Shown here in pieces: positions 1 through 8,786 of a stretch of 64,000 nt of DNA (positions are counted from its first letter, which is position 1; every line of letters begins with the position of its first letter). The translations under genes and the position numbers were made by a program. This stretch comes from JBPOFM01 sp051252455. GTDB taxonomy: Bacteria; Bacteroidota; Bacteroidia; Flavobacteriales; Flavobacteriaceae. The stretch covers positions 1 to 64,000 of the forward strand of contig JBPOFM010000003.1 of NCBI GenBank assembly GCA_051252455.1. Reading direction: 5' to 3'. The notes under the pieces were generated by a model. It saw only the letters and a program-made list of their open reading frames with translations. It was not told the origin of the DNA and made no database searches.

Positions 1-390
1 AGTGGGTTCAGTTTTCATATCTTATTGTTTTGGTGAACTTTAAAGATACGAGACTCGCTGCTTTTTCATGGATGCTAAAATTAATGGCTATTTCTCGCCT
101 ACTTACGAAAATCCTTTCAGATTTTCTATCTGGTTTTTATTTGCTTAATTATGTACTTAAACACGCCACTAATCTTATACAACAACGTTATGTAGCATTT
201 GACGAACCAGCCAACTATGAGACATTTATTAATAATTTTCTTACTTGCAATAACTTCAAACTGTTCGAGTTCGAAAGAAAGTATTGACCCCCGCTAGCGC
301 TCGTTTGCAACGAGTGCCGTTAACAGTGTCTCGTCCTAAAAAAAGTTTACATATTTTTTCCTATTTTTAAGTTGTTAAAAACCCATAACC
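1..390. other. Left-edge non-coding region with a palindrome
   Basis: No convincing gene is visible in the first 390 bases. A GTG-started open frame at 30-287 has no recognisable motif and looks like chance. Positions 297-317 form a 9-bp stem (one G:U pair) around a TGC loop, arms GCGCTCGTT and AACGAGTGC. An AT-rich stretch leads to the SRAP gene at 391. The mixture looks like leftover repeat or insertion-element border sequence, but this is inference. Confidence 0.4.
297..317. repeat. REP-like palindrome
   Basis: Arms GCGCTCGTT (297-305) and AACGAGTGC (309-317) can pair over nine positions with one G:U pair and a three-base loop. There is no T-run after it on either strand, so it does not look like an intrinsic terminator. 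Similar short GC-richer palindromes are often mobilised by REP-associated Y1 transposases, but no such transposase gene is in the window. Confidence 0.5.
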
Positions 391-1158
391 ATGTGCTACG
401 ACATCAAAGTAGGTCTAGAAACCCAATTGCGACGCGCCATCTTACGAGGTGACCGAGCGGCGGAGGAGGAAATCCGTGAACGGTTGATTCCGCTTACGGA
501 CCTACCTATACACCATGCCACAGGCTTTAGCCATCCCGAGTTATTGATTTATACCGACCGTTCGCCAGATTTTCCTGAAGTGGCGACTTGGGGACTGGTA
601 CCGCCATGGGTGCGCGATGAGGAGCAACTCAAAAAATCGTGGAACAATACCTTGAATGCGCGTGGTGAAACAATTTTTGAGAAAAACTCGTTTCGTGCTT
701 CGGCCAAAAACAGTCGGTGCCTTATTTATGTGGATGGGTTTTATGAGCATCACCATTTTAAGAAAAATACCTATCCGTTTTATATTTATAGGAAAAACAA
801 GGAGCCGATGATCTTGGCGGGCTTGTACAATGAGTGGAAAAACCCAGAGAGCCATGGAGTGATGAATACGTTTTCCATCGTTACCACAACAGGGAATCCG
901 TTATTGGCAAAAATACACAACAACCCCAAACTGGAAGGGCCTCGCATGCCTTTGATTTTGCCAGAGGAACTGGCCGACAACTGGTTGATGGATTATACGG
1001 ATGAGTTAGACCAAAAAGCCTTGGAAGAACTGATACAGGAATATCCTACGGAGGAATTGGCGTCCCATACGGTGCATCAGATACGAGGGAAGAATGGAAC
1101 GGGGAATGTGGAGGCGGCTTCGGACGTTTATGAGTATCCGGAATTGGAGGGTGTTTAG
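391..1158 (+). CDS. SRAP-domain protein (SOS response-associated peptidase, YedK/HMCES family)
   Basis: The protein starts Met-Cys, so removal of Met exposes Cys2, the residue that in this family forms a covalent thiazolidine link with abasic sites in single-stranded DNA. The NARGE segment (about residue 90) and the HQIRG segment near residue 230 match the conserved Asn, Glu and His of the SRAP active site. Length (255 aa) is normal. The known role of the family is protection of abasic sites during replication; the peptidase name refers to self-processing. It stands alone, with an AT-rich leader and a repeat directly downstream. The start is fixed by the need for Cys at position 2. Confidence 0.95.
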   Translation: MCYDIKVGLETQLRRAILRGDRAAEEEIRERLIPLTDLPIHHATGFSHPELLIYTDRSPDFPEVATWGLVPPWVRDEEQLKKSWNNTLNARGETIFEKNSFRASAKNSRCLIYVDGFYEHHHFKKNTYPFYIYRKNKEPMILAGLYNEWKNPESHGVMNTFSIVTTTGNPLLAKIHNNPKLEGPRMPLILPEELADNWLMDYTDELDQKALEELIQEYPTEELASHTVHQIRGKNGTGNVEAASDVYEYPELEGV

Positions 1159-1170
1159 ATTTTATTCATG

Positions 1171-1199
1171 AGATTGCCGTGCTGCGCTCGCAATGACGG
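1171..1199. repeat. Short GC-richer interspersed repeat
   Basis: Directly after the SRAP stop codon lies a segment with outer inverted arms ATTGC and GCAAT separated by a GC-rich core. Sequences of this kind are common as scattered intergenic repeats in bacterial genomes. It stands out against the AT-rich surroundings. Only one copy is in the window, so repeat status rests on general knowledge and not on comparison here. Confidence 0.3.
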
Positions 1200-1333
1200 T
1201 ATTCAGAGGGTTGACTGTGGGAAGAATTCCCACCTAAGCGGTAATGCAAAAAAAGCCACAAACCCCAATAGCACAGATTTAGCTCGGCTCAATTCGGCTT
1301 TCAGCCTCGGGTGCAATCCGTACTCAAAAACAA

Positions 1334-1366
1334 TAAAACCACCACTCTTTCTCAAGAGCAGTGGCT
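1334..1366 (-). terminator. Rho-independent terminator of the 1396-2289 gene
   Basis: Read on the minus strand, a hairpin with arms CCACTGCTCTT and AAGAGTGG (one bulged base) is followed by a T-rich run, 30 bases after the stop codon of the upstream minus-strand gene. Confidence 0.6.
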
Positions 1367-1395
1367 TCAATTTCAACTTCAAGTTCAGCTTCAAC
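1366..1395. repeat. Hexamer tandem repeat (TTCAAN, 5 units)
   Basis: Five consecutive six-base units: TTCAAT, TTCAAC, TTCAAG, TTCAGC, TTCAAC. The array ends exactly against the stop codon (1396-1398) of the minus-strand gene and overlaps its terminator hairpin by one base. A second array of the same kind ends four bases before the start of the SDR gene at 53377. Confidence 0.7.
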
Positions 1396-2289
1396 TTATC
1401 TCACCTTAATCTTCCTAAAGCTCAAACCCTTAATCTTATCATATTGCTCACTCTTTCTACCAAAGTTAATCAATACAACATCCTTGGCTTTTATAAACAC
1501 ATCGCACAAACCAGTAACAGGCGTATTAAAAAACTCGTTACGTGCCGTACGTGCAGCTTCCAGTTCAGCTTCGGCTTGCAACACAGCGTTATTCAACGTT
1601 TGCAACAAGGCAAGTAAGGTCTCTAAGGCTGGCAACTTAATGGCATCCGTGGCAGGGTCATAGTTCGCATCGGCGGCCACCATCATCACCAACTTGCCAA
1701 ATGTAGCCACAATATCATCATAACGTTGTTGGCTCACGCTACGGTAATTGGGGTTCGGGTTTGTAGGGTCTTTAGCTACTTTACGCTCACCTCTCAAAAG
1801 GCGCATCAACGTACGCAATTGCCCTAAAGTCACAGCACTGATGTCACCCAAAGCCGCCTCGGCAACAATCAAGGCGCACAATGCATCAAGCCCATCAAAA
1901 GGCTCCCTGCGTTCTGCCACAGCATACTTCCAGGTAACTTCGGCATCATCAACACCTTTCATTCTGGTCTTTGCATCAGCTTCCATCGCCAAAAGATTAG
2001 CAGGTTGGTACAAGATTTTATTGGTAGCATACTTTGCACCATAGGTGCCAACATGAAAATTAAAAACCCCACAATTGGTAATGGTGTTTGTCATACTTTC
2101 ATGATATTGCTTCTTACGCACCTCTTCAGCCTCATCAGCTGCATTACTCTTCGCAATGCTATGCTTATTGGTTACGGTTAGCGGTGTTTCCACTTTCCGT
2201 TTATGCTGCACCTCTTCCTTGCCCAGAAAGTCATGATTTTGCGCCTGCGCATTCAACAATTGTTTCGGGTTTTGTTTGAGCTTTGCCAT
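1396..2289 (-). CDS. Hypothetical protein, flavobacterial type
   Basis: I do not recognise this family. From the ATG at 2289 the product is about 297 aa: a basic, Lys/Gln-rich N-terminus, a central part with many Asn and Thr (about residues 65-100), and an Ala/Leu/Glu-rich helical stretch near residues 230-260 that may form a coiled coil. No signal peptide or membrane segment is seen. An in-frame TTG at 2328 would add 13 residues; the ATG is preferred because that extension looks like leader sequence. It is a monocistronic gene with its own terminator. Codon use and length make it a real gene, but the function is unknown. Confidence 0.75.
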   Translation of the reverse strand: MAKLKQNPKQLLNAQAQNHDFLGKEEVQHKRKVETPLTVTNKHSIAKSNAADEAEEVRKKQYHESMTNTITNCGVFNFHVGTYGAKYATNKILYQPANLLAMEADAKTRMKGVDDAEVTWKYAVAERREPFDGLDALCALIVAEAALGDISAVTLGQLRTLMRLLRGERKVAKDPTNPNPNYRSVSQQRYDDIVATFGKLVMMVAADANYDPATDAIKLPALETLLALLQTLNNAVLQAEAELEAARTARNEFFNTPVTGLCDVFIKAKDVVLINFGRKSEQYDKIKGLSFRKIKVR

Positions 2290-2724
2290 TCTAAAGGCTC
2301 TGGCTCCGTTTTTTCTGTAGGTTTTCAATTTTTTAGATTTAGGATATTTATACTTTTGTTTTTTGTTTGGTTCACCAGAATCAACTGATAGACATCAACG
2401 GGACAAATCTATATTGGGAAAACTTAAAAAACAATACGTACTTCTACGTATTTTTAAGGTATTATTGTTAAAAGTTTGAGCATTATGTCGATTATTTAAT
2501 TATTCATTATAAATATATCAGTATTTACTGAAAATCATCGATGAAATGATAATGGTTTTGAAGGGTTGAAATTTGGAAGTGTTTACCTTAAGCTACTCTT
2601 ACTTTTACCTGAACTGTTAAATAACTCCTAACAAACTCATTTGGAGTAGCCTTTCTAGATTTTGAGTCAATGGTCGTGCTACTTTCGAAGTATCTTCAAG
2701 TATTAAAATTAAAACAAAATATAT
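2290..2724. other. Divergent intergenic region with perfect palindrome
   Basis: This AT-rich gap separates two divergently transcribed genes. Its main feature is the perfect inverted repeat at 2433-2452. A TACTTTCG element at 2680-2687, close to the Bacteroidota -7 consensus TAnnTTTG, is well placed for the lipoprotein gene at 2725. I see no small gene in it. Confidence 0.5.
2433..2452. promoter_or_regulatory. Perfect 8-bp palindrome, possible operator
   Basis: Arms AATACGTA (2433-2440) and TACGTATT (2445-2452) are perfect complements around CTTC. It lies upstream of the minus-strand gene at 1396-2289 and about 270 bases before the lipoprotein gene, and it follows no gene end, so it is not an obvious terminator despite the T-run on one side. 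A dimeric regulator site in the divergent region is the simplest reading. Confidence 0.45.
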
Positions 2725-3252
2725 ATGAAAACAATAAGCACACTTATGGGAGCTGCAATGCTTCTTACTATGTTTAGTTGTGGAAACACCAAAAACGCAT
2801 CTACAACCAACACCCAAGACGACATGACCACAACTACGACAAATGAGGTCAGAACACCGAATACAACGAGCACCATCAATCAGGTGAGAACGCAAACCCA
2901 AACTACCACTGCCACAACTCCAGAGATTGGAGACCGTAGCAATGGTAACCGAAATCTCTCTATAAACAATACGTCTGTGCCTATGGAAGAACAAACAGTA
3001 AACCAAGCAGATTATGATTTGCAGAGAACCAAACAGATTTACACCGATTTGAATATGACGCCAGACCAAATAACGCGTTATGAAACTGCCGCTAGAACGT
3101 GGAGGAATGCCACCACAACCACAACTCCACAATCCCCTACCACCAACCAAAGTAGATTGGAGCAGCAGAAATCTGCCTTAAAATCTATATTGGACGTGCA
3201 ACAATATCAACGTTACGAGGAATGGTTGATAAACAATCCGTATCGAAATTAG
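2725..3252 (+). CDS. Thr-rich hypothetical lipoprotein
   Basis: A 175-aa protein with a lipoprotein signal peptide: Lys-3, a hydrophobic stretch and a lipobox ending FSC at about residues 17-19. The mature part begins with a low-complexity Thr/Asn/Gln linker (about residues 22-90) and ends with a short charged helical domain containing a DLQRTKQIY segment and a second helix around SALKSILDVQQYQ. The latter two resemble each other in spacing, as in small envelope proteins that sense or bind in the periplasm, but I do not recognise a named family. It is monocistronic and ends at a strong terminator shared with the convergent gene. Confidence 0.8.
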   Translation: MKTISTLMGAAMLLTMFSCGNTKNASTTNTQDDMTTTTTNEVRTPNTTSTINQVRTQTQTTTATTPEIGDRSNGNRNLSINNTSVPMEEQTVNQADYDLQRTKQIYTDLNMTPDQITRYETAARTWRNATTTTTPQSPTTNQSRLEQQKSALKSILDVQQYQRYEEWLINNPYRN

Positions 3253-3263
3253 ATATATGGTAT

Positions 3264-3300
3264 AAAAAAAAGGTTCTGCATTGCAGAACCTTTTTTTTTA
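3264..3300. terminator. Bidirectional rho-independent terminator
   Basis: Perfect hairpin, arms AGGTTCTGC and GCAGAACCT, flanked by an A-run on the left and a T-run on the right. It lies between two convergent genes and can serve both. Confidence 0.9.
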
Positions 3301-3310
3301 TGTGAAGATC

Positions 3311-3805
3311 TTAAGCCACTTCCGCATTGAGCGAATTGTCAATAGTCACGAGACATTTACCCATCATATCGCGCCGAAGATTCCTACCACCATAGCTTTT
3401 GGCACGTTTAAGCAGATTAAAACCTTTTCTCAATAATGGTGAGCAATGCTCAAAGTTTTTTGCACGCCTATACGTTTGCAGATCGGAAATGGTTAACTCT
3501 AGAGCCTTCAACGTCTCCCGAAAATCCTTGATAGAGTGCTCCACTTCTGGAAGTTCCTTTTTAATTATAGGCAGGGTGATAACAGGTTTTACCAATGGTT
3601 CGGCAGCCTTTGCATATGGACGACTCGTCACATGCCACCCATCACAATAATGACAACGGTAAGACCTAATAGGAGCAAAACCATTCTCTTTAAAGATTTG
3701 TTGTCTATTGAATTTAAGAAAGTTATATGCTCTCTTTTTGGTATCAAAAAGGATCTTTACTTTGTGACATCCATTGCAAAAATGTCTGTTTTTAGTTGGT
3801 TTCAT
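3311..3805 (-). CDS. Zinc-ribbon-like hypothetical protein
   Basis: A 164-aa basic protein. The N-terminal 60 residues hold two Cys pairs, C10-x2-C13 and C51-x2-C54, followed by His58, a spacing that would form one zinc ribbon or treble-clef-like knuckle; aromatic and Arg/Lys residues around it suggest nucleic-acid binding. The remainder is helical and Lys/Arg-rich. I do not recognise a named family. It is monocistronic, convergent with the lipoprotein gene, and shares its terminator. Confidence 0.75.
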   Translation of the reverse strand: MKPTKNRHFCNGCHKVKILFDTKKRAYNFLKFNRQQIFKENGFAPIRSYRCHYCDGWHVTSRPYAKAAEPLVKPVITLPIIKKELPEVEHSIKDFRETLKALELTISDLQTYRRAKNFEHCSPLLRKGFNLLKRAKSYGGRNLRRDMMGKCLVTIDNSLNAEVA

Positions 3806-4093
3806 AGGTTAAGGTATTAATGGTTAGCAGCTTGGGAGCCAATTATACTACCGAAAGTAATAAATATTTCAATAAGTTGTATCCGTGAAATGCATTTTTT
3901 TCCGATTAAATGCAATTTTATTTTAATTTGAACTTAAATAAGAGGGTCTGAAAGTTTTCTTGCGATAAGAAAATCCCAATCTGCCAATGCCATGCTATGC
4001 CATTGCAATGAAGGTATTTAGCAAACTTTTTTTATCTTTAAGAATTATCCTTTGTATTGATACTGCTCAATTGAGTAAAAAATCGAACTAGAC

Positions 4094-5233
4094 ATGTCAA
4101 ACATTCTTATGTATCACCGTTTATCAGTGCCTCTTCTTATTGTTCTTCTGACCTTAAGCCATGTCTCTTGGGCACAAAACAATTCCAATAAACAATCTAT
4201 TTCATCCCAAGAAATTCCTGAAGCACACGAGGTGCCAAATGGTAATGAGGTGCACATGCTTCCACAAGGAGTTCCCATTGCCGCCTTTGGTGAAGGTGGC
4301 TCAAAAGAGCAAGCATTGGAAGATTTCCTGAAGGAACAACACGTGGCTGGCTTCCTAGTGTTGCACAATGGAACTATTCGAATGGAACGCTACGCCCTTG
4401 AGCACAGCGAAACCAATTTATGGTCATCTTTGTCGGTTGCAAAGTCCGTCACCAGCACACTGGTAGGAGCTGCTATCAAAGATGGATATATTAAAAGTCT
4501 CGATGATTTTGTCACAGCGTACATCGCTGATTTAAAGGGAAGCGCTTACGATAGCGTCAGAATTCGACACCTCCTGACGATGACTTCAGGTGTGCGATGG
4601 AACGAAAATTATACAGACCCTGATGGCGACATTGCAAAATTTGAAACGCATGCCATAGAACCCGGTATGAATGCCACGGTAAGTTATATGAGAACTTTAC
4701 CTGCCGAATCTGAACCTGGAAAAAAATTCAATTATAGTACGGGTGAGACACACTTGTTGGGAACCCTGGTCAGTGAAGCGACGCAACAATCCTTATCTCA
4801 ATATTTATCTTCCAAAATCTGGCAGCCTTATGGTATGGAGCAGACTGCCAATTGGCGATTGGATAGAACAGGACAAGAGATGGCAGGTTGCTGTCTTCAA
4901 ATGCCGCTGCGTGATTTTGCAAGGTTCGGACAATTTGTGCTAAATGATGGACACATTAACGGTATATCCATCGTACCCGATGGCTGGTTTGAGACTGCCA
5001 CCGAGATACAAATACCACTTTGGCCTGGTGGAGGCTACGGCTATGGCTGGTGGATTTTTGATAGCAATAGTTTTAAGGCACTCGGGATTCACGGTCAGAT
5101 GATTCATATTGATACCAAGAGGAATCTGGTGATTGCCATTAACAGTGCTTGGCCTGAAGCCGATAGTAACATACGGCAATTTGCGGTCAATAATTTTATT
5201 AAATCTATTGCCGAAGAAATTGATAAAGAATAA
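4094..5233 (+). CDS. Serine hydrolase (class C beta-lactamase/DD-peptidase fold)
   Basis: A 379-aa secreted enzyme. Residues 1-27 form a signal peptide (cleavage expected after SWA). The nucleophile motif SxxK is present as S114-V-A-K117, the second motif as an NYSTG segment (Tyr as general base), and a late HGQ segment takes the place of the third motif. This is the PF00144 fold, whose members hydrolyse peptides, esters or beta-lactams in the periplasm; substrate cannot be told from sequence. An alternative start, Met6, would still give a signal peptide. It sits alone ahead of the alcohol dehydrogenase gene, 94 bases apart. Confidence 0.88.
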   Translation: MSNILMYHRLSVPLLIVLLTLSHVSWAQNNSNKQSISSQEIPEAHEVPNGNEVHMLPQGVPIAAFGEGGSKEQALEDFLKEQHVAGFLVLHNGTIRMERYALEHSETNLWSSLSVAKSVTSTLVGAAIKDGYIKSLDDFVTAYIADLKGSAYDSVRIRHLLTMTSGVRWNENYTDPDGDIAKFETHAIEPGMNATVSYMRTLPAESEPGKKFNYSTGETHLLGTLVSEATQQSLSQYLSSKIWQPYGMEQTANWRLDRTGQEMAGCCLQMPLRDFARFGQFVLNDGHINGISIVPDGWFETATEIQIPLWPGGGYGYGWWIFDSNSFKALGIHGQMIHIDTKRNLVIAINSAWPEADSNIRQFAVNNFIKSIAEEIDKE

Positions 5234-5327
5234 AAGATATCAGTTTTTTTGAGTCCACTTTAAATCTTTTAAGGTTAATCACCTATTGCAGTCCATCCTA
5301 ATTTTATGAGTATAAAAAATATATCAT

Positions 5328-6497
5328 ATGAAAGCTGCAGTAATTCATGGTCCTGGTAAAATAACCTGTGATACTATAGAGGACCCAAAACTTCAAAATC
5401 CTGACGACATTATCCTAAAGGTGACGTCCACCGCCATTTGCGGTTCAGATCTTCATATTTATTCTGGAGGCATTCCGCAACCACGCCCGATGGTATTGGG
5501 ACACGAGTTTATGGGCATCGTTGAGGAAGTAGGAAAAAGCGTGACACATCTAAAAAGAGGTGACCGTGTGATCGTCCCCTTTCCTATTGCCTGTGGCGGC
5601 TGTTTCTTCTGTAATCATGATCTGCCTGGCCAATGCGAAAACAGTAATCCTGAACATTACGGTCCTGAAGGTGGACTTGTTACAGAAAAAGGTGGTGCGC
5701 TCTTTGGATATACCGACTTGTATGGCGGCTATGATGGTGGTCAATCACAGTACGTAAGGGTTCCTTATGCCAATGTGGGGCCAAGGGTGGTGCCAGAACA
5801 TCTTACCGATGAACAAGTGCTATTTCTGACGGATATTTTCCCAACGGGTTATACAGGTATCGATTGGGGCAACGTGCAAGGAGGCGAATCAGTTGCCATT
5901 TTTGGTGCCGGCCCTGTAGGCATCATGGCTGCAAAAAGTGCCTGGTTGAGAGGTGCAAGTAGAGTTATGATTGTTGATACCGTACAATATCGTCTCGATA
6001 AGGCGAGCAGTACGGCAGACTGCGAAACGATACTCTGGGAAGATGGTCCCAAAGATGTAGTAGAACAAATACGCGACAAGACGGGAGGTCGAGGTGCTGA
6101 CGTGGTAGTAGAAGCTGTAGGATTTGAACCAGACAGAAGTATTTTAGACCGGGCTAAAGCGGTGATCAATTTAGAGAAAGGCTCGGTGAAGGTCTTGGAA
6201 GCCTGTATGAGTGCCGTTCGCCGTGGGGGCATTGTTTCCGTACTTGGAGTCTATCCAACAACGTATGATAATTTTCCCATAGGACAGTTTTTTGACAAAG
6301 GACTACGTCTTAAGGGAGGTCAGGCGCCTGCACATAAACATATTGATAAGTTATTGGACTATGTTAAGGATGGTAAGGTGATTTTGGACGATATCATCAC
6401 ACACAGATTACCCCTCACCGAAATTTCACATGCCTATGATATCTTTAAAAAGAAAAAAGATGGTTGTGTGAAAATAGTGATTGATCCGTGGGCTTAA
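5328..6497 (+). CDS. Zinc-dependent alcohol dehydrogenase, medium-chain (MDR) family
   Basis: A 389-aa MDR enzyme. The catalytic-zinc ligands appear as C38 in CGSDLH and H59-E60 in GHEFMG. The structural-zinc Cys cluster is complete at 89, 92, 95 and 103. The Rossmann NAD(P) site is GAGPVG in the middle of the protein. Length and the extra loop between zinc lobe and Rossmann domain fit the group that includes glutathione-independent formaldehyde dehydrogenase-like and threonine dehydrogenase-like enzymes. The true substrate is unknown. It is followed by a strong terminator. Confidence 0.9.
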   Translation: MKAAVIHGPGKITCDTIEDPKLQNPDDIILKVTSTAICGSDLHIYSGGIPQPRPMVLGHEFMGIVEEVGKSVTHLKRGDRVIVPFPIACGGCFFCNHDLPGQCENSNPEHYGPEGGLVTEKGGALFGYTDLYGGYDGGQSQYVRVPYANVGPRVVPEHLTDEQVLFLTDIFPTGYTGIDWGNVQGGESVAIFGAGPVGIMAAKSAWLRGASRVMIVDTVQYRLDKASSTADCETILWEDGPKDVVEQIRDKTGGRGADVVVEAVGFEPDRSILDRAKAVINLEKGSVKVLEACMSAVRRGGIVSVLGVYPTTYDNFPIGQFFDKGLRLKGGQAPAHKHIDKLLDYVKDGKVILDDIITHRLPLTEISHAYDIFKKKKDGCVKIVIDPWA

Positions 6498-6552
6498 CCT
6501 GATTTCGATAGTTTACGTGATAGACCAAATCATAATTGAACTTGATAAAAGG

Positions 6553-6583
6553 AAAAAGCACGGACGATAGACCCGTGCTTTTT
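6553..6583. terminator. Bidirectional rho-independent terminator
   Basis: An 11-bp perfect stem, arms AAAAAGCACGG and CCGTGCTTTTT, nine-base loop, lies 55 bases after the alcohol dehydrogenase stop. The flanking A and T runs allow it to work also for the convergent DUF885 gene. Confidence 0.85.
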
Positions 6584-6678
6584 GCGTATGTAACATAACA
6601 TTAATTTAGAATTGTAAACCTCTAATTAGTACATCTCGAATCAGAAAAAAAATCGTGTTACACAAACCTTTTATGCTT

Positions 6679-8499
6679 TTAGGCTTTTGATTTCTTTTGA
6701 AAATCAATCCAGTCATTCACCCGACGCTCCAATAAGTCTAATGGCAAGGCGCCACCGCCAAGAATGGTGTCATGGAAGCCTTTGATATCAAATTGGTCGC
6801 CTAGTTCGGTTTCTGCTTTTTTGCGAAGTTCCTGAATTTTTATCATCCCAATTTTATAAGAGGTCGCCTGTCCTGGCATCACCATATAACGGCGTACTTC
6901 TGCCCTGATGGCACCTTCTGAAATCGATGAGTTCTCTTGAAAGTATTTAATAGCATCGGCTTCGGTCCACCCTTTGGCATGTAGCCCTGTATCAACTACA
7001 AGGCGAATGGCACGCCACATTTCATTGACCAAACGTCCAAAATCGTAGTATGGGTTTTGGTAGCCTCCCATTTCTTTTGCCAAGGTTTCGGTGTATAGTG
7101 CCCAGCCTTCGCTGTACACGCTGAAGTCGGCCTGCGTTCTAAATTGGGGCACTGATTCCAGCTCTTGAGCGATGGAGATTTGCATGTGATGTCCTGGATT
7201 GCCTTCGTGGTAAGCCACACCCTCCATTGTCGATTTGGGCATAGCGCTCATATCCGACAGATGCACGTAGTAAACACCATCCCTTGATCCATCGGGCGTG
7301 CCAGCATAGTAGTGCTGTGGCGCGCCGTCTTGCTCTCTGAAGGCTTCCACACGCTTGACCACCAACTTTGCTTTTGGTAAGATGCCAAAGTAATCTGGTA
7401 GTTTCTCGCTCATAGCGTCCAAATATCTTGTAGATTCATCCAGATAGCCTTGTCGCCCCTCATCGGTATTTGGAAAGAAAAACTGCGGATCGGTATTCAC
7501 AAACTTAAAAAAGTCATTTAAATCGCCCTCAAAGCCAACCTTATCTTTGATAGCGATCATTTCGCCCTTAATTCTTTCAACTTCCTCAAGGCCTTTTTGA
7601 TGCACTTGCTCGGCAGTCATATCGGATGTAGTAAAAACTTTCAACTGATGGTTATAATAATCTTTACCATTAGTATGCCTGCTCACACCCGTTGGTGTTG
7701 CATCGGCATTAACACTTTCTGTTTCCAACCATGCCAAAAGGTTTTCATAGGCTGGTTTAAAATAGTCTTTCACCGCTGCTGCAGATTCTTCTTTAAGCGC
7801 TGTGGCTTCATCTGCCGTTATTTTTTCAGATGCTAACAGGGCGTCAATTTTTCTGTTCATGTCGGCGAGGACTGGTGCGCCTTCCAGTAGACCTTTGGTT
7901 TCTGCCGTCACGATATCAAATGTGAACTTTGGCGGCAAGATACCCAAAGCTGCTTGGTCTTTGGCGCGATCTACCAATTGCCCCATGGTCGTTTTTGACG
8001 CCTTGATTCTGGAAATGTAGGCGTTCATATCAGACAGACTGTCCACCTTATGGAAGTTAATCATAAAACCAGGAAAGAACGTATGTGGGCCACGCATCTG
8101 GTCGAACATATAACTCATGTCTCTAAAGTTCATACCTTCCTTTTCCATCTCATACTGATACATCCACAAGTCATAAGAGGCTTGATCGTCCTTATCGAGA
8201 TGCTCGTAATCGAATGTTTCTTTTAATTCCTTGACGCTTTCTGTATACCATGCCATTTTTTTGTCTTGAGCTGCCTTGCTCATGTCATCCATTTGATCAT
8301 ATCGGTCTTTGCGTCCTTGCATCGTGAGTTGCATGGGGCTTGTTTGCAATAATTCTTCATATTTGGCATTAAACCATTGGTTGAGTTCTTCTTTTTGGCT
8401 CACTTTTTCCTCTTCTTTGGGTGCTTCTTTGCAGGAGGCTACCCATAAAAACAGAACTGAAATGGTCATTACTAGTTTTAATGAAATTAATTTTCGCAT
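6679..8499 (-). CDS. DUF885-family lipoprotein, putative metallopeptidase
   Basis: A 606-aa protein with a lipoprotein signal (lipobox VASC at about residues 20-23). Near residue 430 it carries HEGNPGHH, the HExxH-like zinc motif of the DUF885 family, and about 45 residues later EGWALYTE, which supplies the third ligand in this group. The fold is mostly helical, like M3/M32 peptidases. It is probably an envelope-anchored zinc peptidase; the substrate is unknown. It is monocistronic. Length is normal for the family. Confidence 0.9.
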   Translation of the reverse strand: MRKLISLKLVMTISVLFLWVASCKEAPKEEEKVSQKEELNQWFNAKYEELLQTSPMQLTMQGRKDRYDQMDDMSKAAQDKKMAWYTESVKELKETFDYEHLDKDDQASYDLWMYQYEMEKEGMNFRDMSYMFDQMRGPHTFFPGFMINFHKVDSLSDMNAYISRIKASKTTMGQLVDRAKDQAALGILPPKFTFDIVTAETKGLLEGAPVLADMNRKIDALLASEKITADEATALKEESAAAVKDYFKPAYENLLAWLETESVNADATPTGVSRHTNGKDYYNHQLKVFTTSDMTAEQVHQKGLEEVERIKGEMIAIKDKVGFEGDLNDFFKFVNTDPQFFFPNTDEGRQGYLDESTRYLDAMSEKLPDYFGILPKAKLVVKRVEAFREQDGAPQHYYAGTPDGSRDGVYYVHLSDMSAMPKSTMEGVAYHEGNPGHHMQISIAQELESVPQFRTQADFSVYSEGWALYTETLAKEMGGYQNPYYDFGRLVNEMWRAIRLVVDTGLHAKGWTEADAIKYFQENSSISEGAIRAEVRRYMVMPGQATSYKIGMIKIQELRKKAETELGDQFDIKGFHDTILGGGALPLDLLERRVNDWIDFQKKSKA

Positions 8500-8786
8500 G
8501 TTTTAAAAGTTGATTGGTTAATAATCTAAAAAACATAGCGTATCGCTATATCGGTCTGTGGAGATGATAAATATAAGGCAAATTTTTGGATTTGAAATAA
8601 GGTTAATTTTTTTAAAAAACTTGTCTGTATTTGTTATTGTTTTTCATTCACCATTGACAAATTTACCTAAAGGTCGCTAACGGCTACAGATGACTGAAGA
8701 CTGAAGACTACCAACCAAGTCTTAAAAATTTGATTATTGAGTTTTAAAGCGATACTTTTACAGCTTCATAAAAACGTCTTCTGCGA
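8500..8786. other. Divergent intergenic region with heptamer repeat
   Basis: This gap between the DUF885 gene and the ftsE-like gene contains a small CTGAAGA heptamer repeat (8692-8709) and a TACTTTTA element (8753-8760) close to the -7 consensus, suitably placed for the ATPase gene. Nothing coding is visible. Confidence 0.5.
8692..8709. repeat. Heptamer tandem repeat (CTGAAGA)
   Basis: Two full GACTGAA units plus a partial third unit. The same unit recurs at 37048-37078 and 37341-37370, and related period-7 units at several other gene borders. Confidence 0.6.

Noticed and set aside
30..287. GTG-started open frame near the left edge (85 aa)
   Set aside because: No homology-like motif, unusual composition and no clear promoter; the region looks like repeat remnant.
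1168..1663. Open frames antisense to the 1396-2289 gene
   Set aside because: They overlap a better-supported minus-strand gene with its own terminator and have no motif.
2617..3150. Minus-strand open frame of 177 aa opposite the Thr-rich lipoprotein
   Set aside because: It is the shadow of the Thr-rich coding strand; its Cys/Arg/Ser-rich translation has no plausible fold.
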